A stretch of 7,805 nt of DNA, from the NCBI GenBank assembly GCA_019246375.1, contig JAFAQO010000513.1:1-7805 (forward strand), written 5' to 3'. Made by a program: the position numbers and the translations under genes. The DNA comes from Mycobacterium sp. (lineage in GTDB: Bacteria > Actinomycetota > Actinomycetes > Mycobacteriales > Mycobacteriaceae). Below are positions 5,496 through 7,805 of the stretch, one piece after another. The notes below the pieces were generated by a model. That model searched no databases. It worked only from the letters and a program-made list of their open reading frames with translations, and was not told the DNA's origin. Within the stretch, counting starts at the first letter, position 1, and the number at the start of each line of letters is the position of its first letter.

Positions 5496-6293
5496 ATGAA
5501 ACGAACCGCGGTCGTCACCGGCGCATCGTCGGGCATCGGCAAGGCGGTCGCCGCAACGCTGCGCGACCGCGGGTACCAGGTGATCGGCACCAGCCGTAAG
5601 CCCGATGCGGCTGCGCCGGACTCGTTGGCACCCGGTGTGGACTACCGGGCACTCGACCTCACCGACCCGCAGTCGATCGATTCCTTCGCCGACGGCCTCG
5701 GCGACGTCGATGTGCTGGTCAACAATGCCGGGGAAAGCCAGGCGGGCCCACTCGAAGAGCTGCCGGCCGATGCAATCGAGCGGCTGTTTCATCTCAACGT
5801 GCTGGGCCCCATCCAGCTGACGCAGAATATCCTGCCCCGGATGCGGGAACGCCGCAGCGGCCGCATCATCATGGTCGGCTCGATGCTGGCCACCTTTCCG
5901 ATTGCCTACCGCTCGTCCTATGCCGCATCCAAGGCGGCGATCAAGGGCTTCGCGACTGCGGCTCGTTTTGAGCTTGCTCCCTTCGGTGTATGGATCACCA
6001 CCGTGGAACCAGGCTCGATCAACACGGGCATCACCGAACGCCGCACGAGATACATCAGTGAAAACTCTGCTTAGCCAGACGGTTTCAGTACGGTGATGGC
6101 GAAACTCGATCGCAACCTGGACCACGGCATCGCGCCGCGGAAAGTAGCCGAAACCATCGCCAGGGCGATCGAGGCGGCCCGCCCGAAACCGCTGTATGCG
6201 GTCGGAAGCAACGCACCGCTGGTCTTTGCTTTTCGTCGTCTGGCGCCCCGAACGGTGGTGGAACGCATCATCGCCCGGGCGCACGGCCTGTAG
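5496..6293 (+). pseudogene. Short-chain dehydrogenase/reductase interrupted by an in-frame TAG
   Basis: Classical SDR with an N-terminal Rossmann fold: TGASSGIG (residues 8-15) binds NAD(P), NNAG is at 76-79, and the catalytic set is Ser129, Tyr142 and Lys146. A TAG at 6072-6074 (codon 193) stops translation after GSINTGITERRTRYISENSA. The same frame then continues without a shift through VMAKLDRNLDHG and KVAETIARAIEAARPK to a second TAG at 6291-6293. Without the first stop the product would be 265 residues, a normal SDR length. The lost 73 residues form the last strand and helices that shape the substrate pocket. The family often has Tyr near this spot, so one TAC or TAT to TAG change would explain it (inference). 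Alternatives are a sequencing error, readthrough, or a restart at GTG/ATG 6090-6095. The gene is divergent from lpdC; its substrate is unknown. Confidence 0.75.
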
Positions 6294-6298
6294 CCGTG
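6282..6298. terminator. Possible bidirectional hairpin between convergent genes
   Basis: CACGGC (6282-6287) and GCCGTG (6293-6298) form a perfect 6-bp GC-rich stem with a 5-nt loop. It spans the final SDR stop and lies 7 nt from the stop of the convergent membrane protein gene. No T-tract follows on either strand, but mycobacterial terminators often lack one. It is short enough to be chance. Confidence 0.3.
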
Positions 6299-6305
6299 AC
6301 GCGTC

Positions 6306-6866
6306 CTAGTTGGGGATGATGCCCGCGAGGCAGTGCTGCGTGTGCGCACAGTAGTAGTGGCCGTACAGCGGTGCGGCGGCGGCACCCGAGGCGAACACCG
6401 CCGACATCACTGCGATGGCCAGCGCCGTGAGCAGCGGTTTGCCGGGAACCATGGCCAGCATCAAGCTGCCGACGGTGCACACCACCACATAGACGAGAAC
6501 GACGAACAGCGCCGGTGTCTTGTCCAATGAGTGGTACCACCAGTAGAACAATCCGAGCCCGATCGGCGCGGCAACGATCCACACTCCCGCGATCACCAGG
6601 ACCAGCTTCCACCACTTCAGGTAGAAGTACCGGCCGGGGACGGTGACCGACTGCGCCGGCGGCAGGATCAGTCCACCATCCGACCCAACCGGCTGCACCG
6701 GAATGTGTTCCAGCGGCGGGGCGTCGCGCGTGAGCGTACTCGTCGCCGGGGCGGAGCTCGCGGATAAATCGGCTAGCTCCAACGGCGCCGAAAATGCACC
6801 GGTGTCGAAAGTCGGCGTGTACGGGTCGGTGGTCGGCAGCGACTCCCGCGCCTTGTCATCGCCCAC
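6306..6866 (-). CDS. Conserved membrane protein with long Pro/Ser-rich N-terminus (Rv0461-like)
   Basis: 186 residues. About 80 N-terminal residues are polar, rich in Pro, Ser, Thr and Ala, and probably disordered. Three membrane helices follow: about 86-108 (WKLVLVIAGVWIVAAPIGL), 117-140 (TPALFVVLVYVVVCTVGSLM) and 144-168. A short tail, HYYCAHTQHC, carries two Cys and three His and could bind metal or form a disulfide. No known catalytic motif is present and the function is unknown. The GTG start at 6866 overlaps the end of the upstream membrane protein gene by 11 nt, so the two are probably co-translated. It is the last gene of the aldehyde dehydrogenase-DUF779 cluster and is convergent with the SDR gene. 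Confidence 0.8.
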   Translation of the reverse strand: MGDDKARESLPTTDPYTPTFDTGAFSAPLELADLSASSAPATSTLTRDAPPLEHIPVQPVGSDGGLILPPAQSVTVPGRYFYLKWWKLVLVIAGVWIVAAPIGLGLFYWWYHSLDKTPALFVVLVYVVVCTVGSLMLAMVPGKPLLTALAIAVMSAVFASGAAAAPLYGHYYCAHTQHCLAGIIPN

Positions 6867-7137
6867 CGGAAACCACCTGGATCGCGACCAGCAGGCCGAA
6901 CCATCCCGGCGCCAGCGCGAGGATGAACGCGCCCAGCGCCATAAGCGACCGGCGTCCGGAAAACAGACTCAGCAGCAGCCCGACGGCACTGGGCACTCCG
7001 AGAACCAGCGCAATGACGACGTCGGGCCGGATCCGGGCATGGACTTCCACGGTGGCCGCAGTTCCCGCCACCACCCCGACTGCGACGCCGACCAGCATGG
7101 CGCTGGTCAGCACCCAGGCACGCGGAAGAGGTATCAC
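6856..7137 (-). CDS. Small conserved membrane protein (Rv0460-like)
   Basis: 93 residues, nearly all hydrophobic, with three predicted membrane helices: about 8-30 (VLTSAMLVGVAVGVVAGTAA), 40-60 (VIALVLGVPSAVGLLLSLF) and 65-88. The short charged loop FSGRRS lies between helices 2 and 3. Function unknown. The GTG start at 7137 has only a weak ribosome-binding sequence; a later start such as GTG or ATG within the first 14 codons is possible. It follows the DUF779 gene by 29 nt and overlaps the next membrane protein gene by 11 nt, consistent with one operon and with the gene order recalled from M. tuberculosis. Confidence 0.75.
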   Translation of the reverse strand: MIPLPRAWVLTSAMLVGVAVGVVAGTAATVEVHARIRPDVVIALVLGVPSAVGLLLSLFSGRRSLMALGAFILALAPGWFGLLVAIQVVSGGR

Positions 7138-7166
7138 GGCTTACGACGATACTGCGATAGCCCTCG

Positions 7167-7654
7167 CTAGTGCGGTATGCGCGCGGCGCGCCTCCCGGGT
7201 AGCCCGCAGGCGTCGGCGGCGTCGTCGACCACTGGACTGCGTGCTGGCGGGCGCTCACCGCGGGCGTAGTCAATGCCGGTGAGGACGCCACCGGCCTCCA
7301 GCTCGGAGTTCTCGTCGTCGCTGAAGGCTCGCCCGCGGCTGAGGAACCGCATCCCCTCGGGCGCTTCCAGACTGAACCCGCCGCCGCGGCCCGGCACCAC
7401 ATCGATGATGAGCTGGGTGTGCTTCCACGCGGCAAATTGCGGTCCCGAAATCCACACGGGGACTCCGGCGCCGACATCTAACACACCGAGCAGCACGTCG
7501 CGGTCGCCGACGATGAAGTCCCCGTCCGGGTAACACATCGGTGACGAGCCGTCGCAGCAGCCACCGGACTGGTGGAACATCACCGGCCCGTGACGGTCGA
7601 CCAGCTGCAGCAGCAGCTTGGCGGCGTCGGCGGTGACCAGCACCCTTGGTGTCA

Positions 7655-7655
<1 letters not shown>
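7167..7655 (-). CDS. DUF779 family protein (Rv0459-like)
   Basis: 162-residue soluble protein of the uncharacterised DUF779 family. The signature block HGPVMFHQSGGCCDGSSPMC (residues 22-41) carries Cys33, Cys34 and Cys41 with His28 nearby, arranged like a metal or redox-thiol site. A second conserved block is PVWISGPQFAAWKHTQLIID, followed by PGRGGGFSLEAPEG. These match the M. tuberculosis homologue from memory; the last 30 or so residues diverge. The ATG at 7655 overlaps the aldehyde dehydrogenase stop (TGATG), so translation is coupled. DUF779 genes typically follow aldehyde dehydrogenases of this type, which suggests a helper role such as assembly, activation or sensing (inference). Confidence 0.92.

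Positions 7656-7805
<150 letters not shown>

Noticed and set aside
4483..5499. A 338-codon open frame on the plus strand opposite lpdC
   Set aside because: It is fully antisense to a gene matched residue by residue to LpdC. Its translation is Arg/Gly/Asp/Val-rich without family motifs, as expected from GC-rich codon bias.
6090..6293. A separate small gene made of the last 66 codons of the SDR
   Set aside because: The residues are an SDR C-terminus in the same frame as the upstream part, and there is no Shine-Dalgarno at its ATG, so it is the tail of an interrupted gene.

Overview
The window is GC-rich, tightly packed mycobacterial chromosome. Gene content and order match, from memory, the Mycobacterium tuberculosis Rv0458-Rv0467 region read backwards: aldehyde dehydrogenase, DUF779 protein, two small membrane proteins, lipoamide dehydrogenase LpdC, a small membrane protein, a carboxymuconolactone-decarboxylase-like protein, RamB, an acyl-ACP-thioesterase-like protein and isocitrate lyase. 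GTG starts, TANNNT -10 boxes and apparently leaderless genes also fit Mycobacteriaceae. The sequence differs from M. tuberculosis at many residues and carries one extra gene, so this is another mycobacterium; I cannot name the species.

Layout. 1-473 (-) is the N-terminal third of isocitrate lyase. 474-765 is its upstream region, with candidate RamB/PrpR-type sites, two tandem palindromes and a leader with inverted repeats that could hide the ribosome-binding site. 766-1560 (-) is the thioesterase-like gene. 1561-1735 is a divergent promoter region holding a 38-bp palindrome that ends at the ramB start codon. 1736-3151 (+) is ramB, overlapping by 4 nt a CMD-family gene (3148-3711, +). That gene meets, tail to tail, a minus-strand pair made of lpdC (3997-5394) and a small membrane protein (3706-3993). 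Divergent from lpdC is a short-chain dehydrogenase gene (5496-6293, +) with an in-frame amber stop; I do not recall it at this place in M. tuberculosis. The rest is one minus-strand cluster read right to left: aldehyde dehydrogenase C-terminus (7655-7805, cut by the window edge), DUF779 protein, and two membrane proteins (7137 down to 6306).

How the genes fit together. The theme is acetate, acetyl-CoA and fatty-acid carbon use. Isocitrate lyase opens the glyoxylate shunt, and RamB is the acyl-CoA-responsive family regulator that controls it and itself. Lpd is the E3 of 2-oxo acid dehydrogenases. The aldehyde dehydrogenase probably makes acetate or another carboxylate from an aldehyde. The thioesterase-like protein may link acyl thioesters to this control.

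No mobile element, tRNA, rRNA or CRISPR array was seen. The least ordinary signals are regulatory: the symmetric palindrome between ramB and the thioesterase gene, with a -10 box in each arm facing outward, and the icl leader, where two inverted repeats cross, one covers the Shine-Dalgarno, and a 17-codon upstream reading frame ends inside the anti-Shine-Dalgarno arm.
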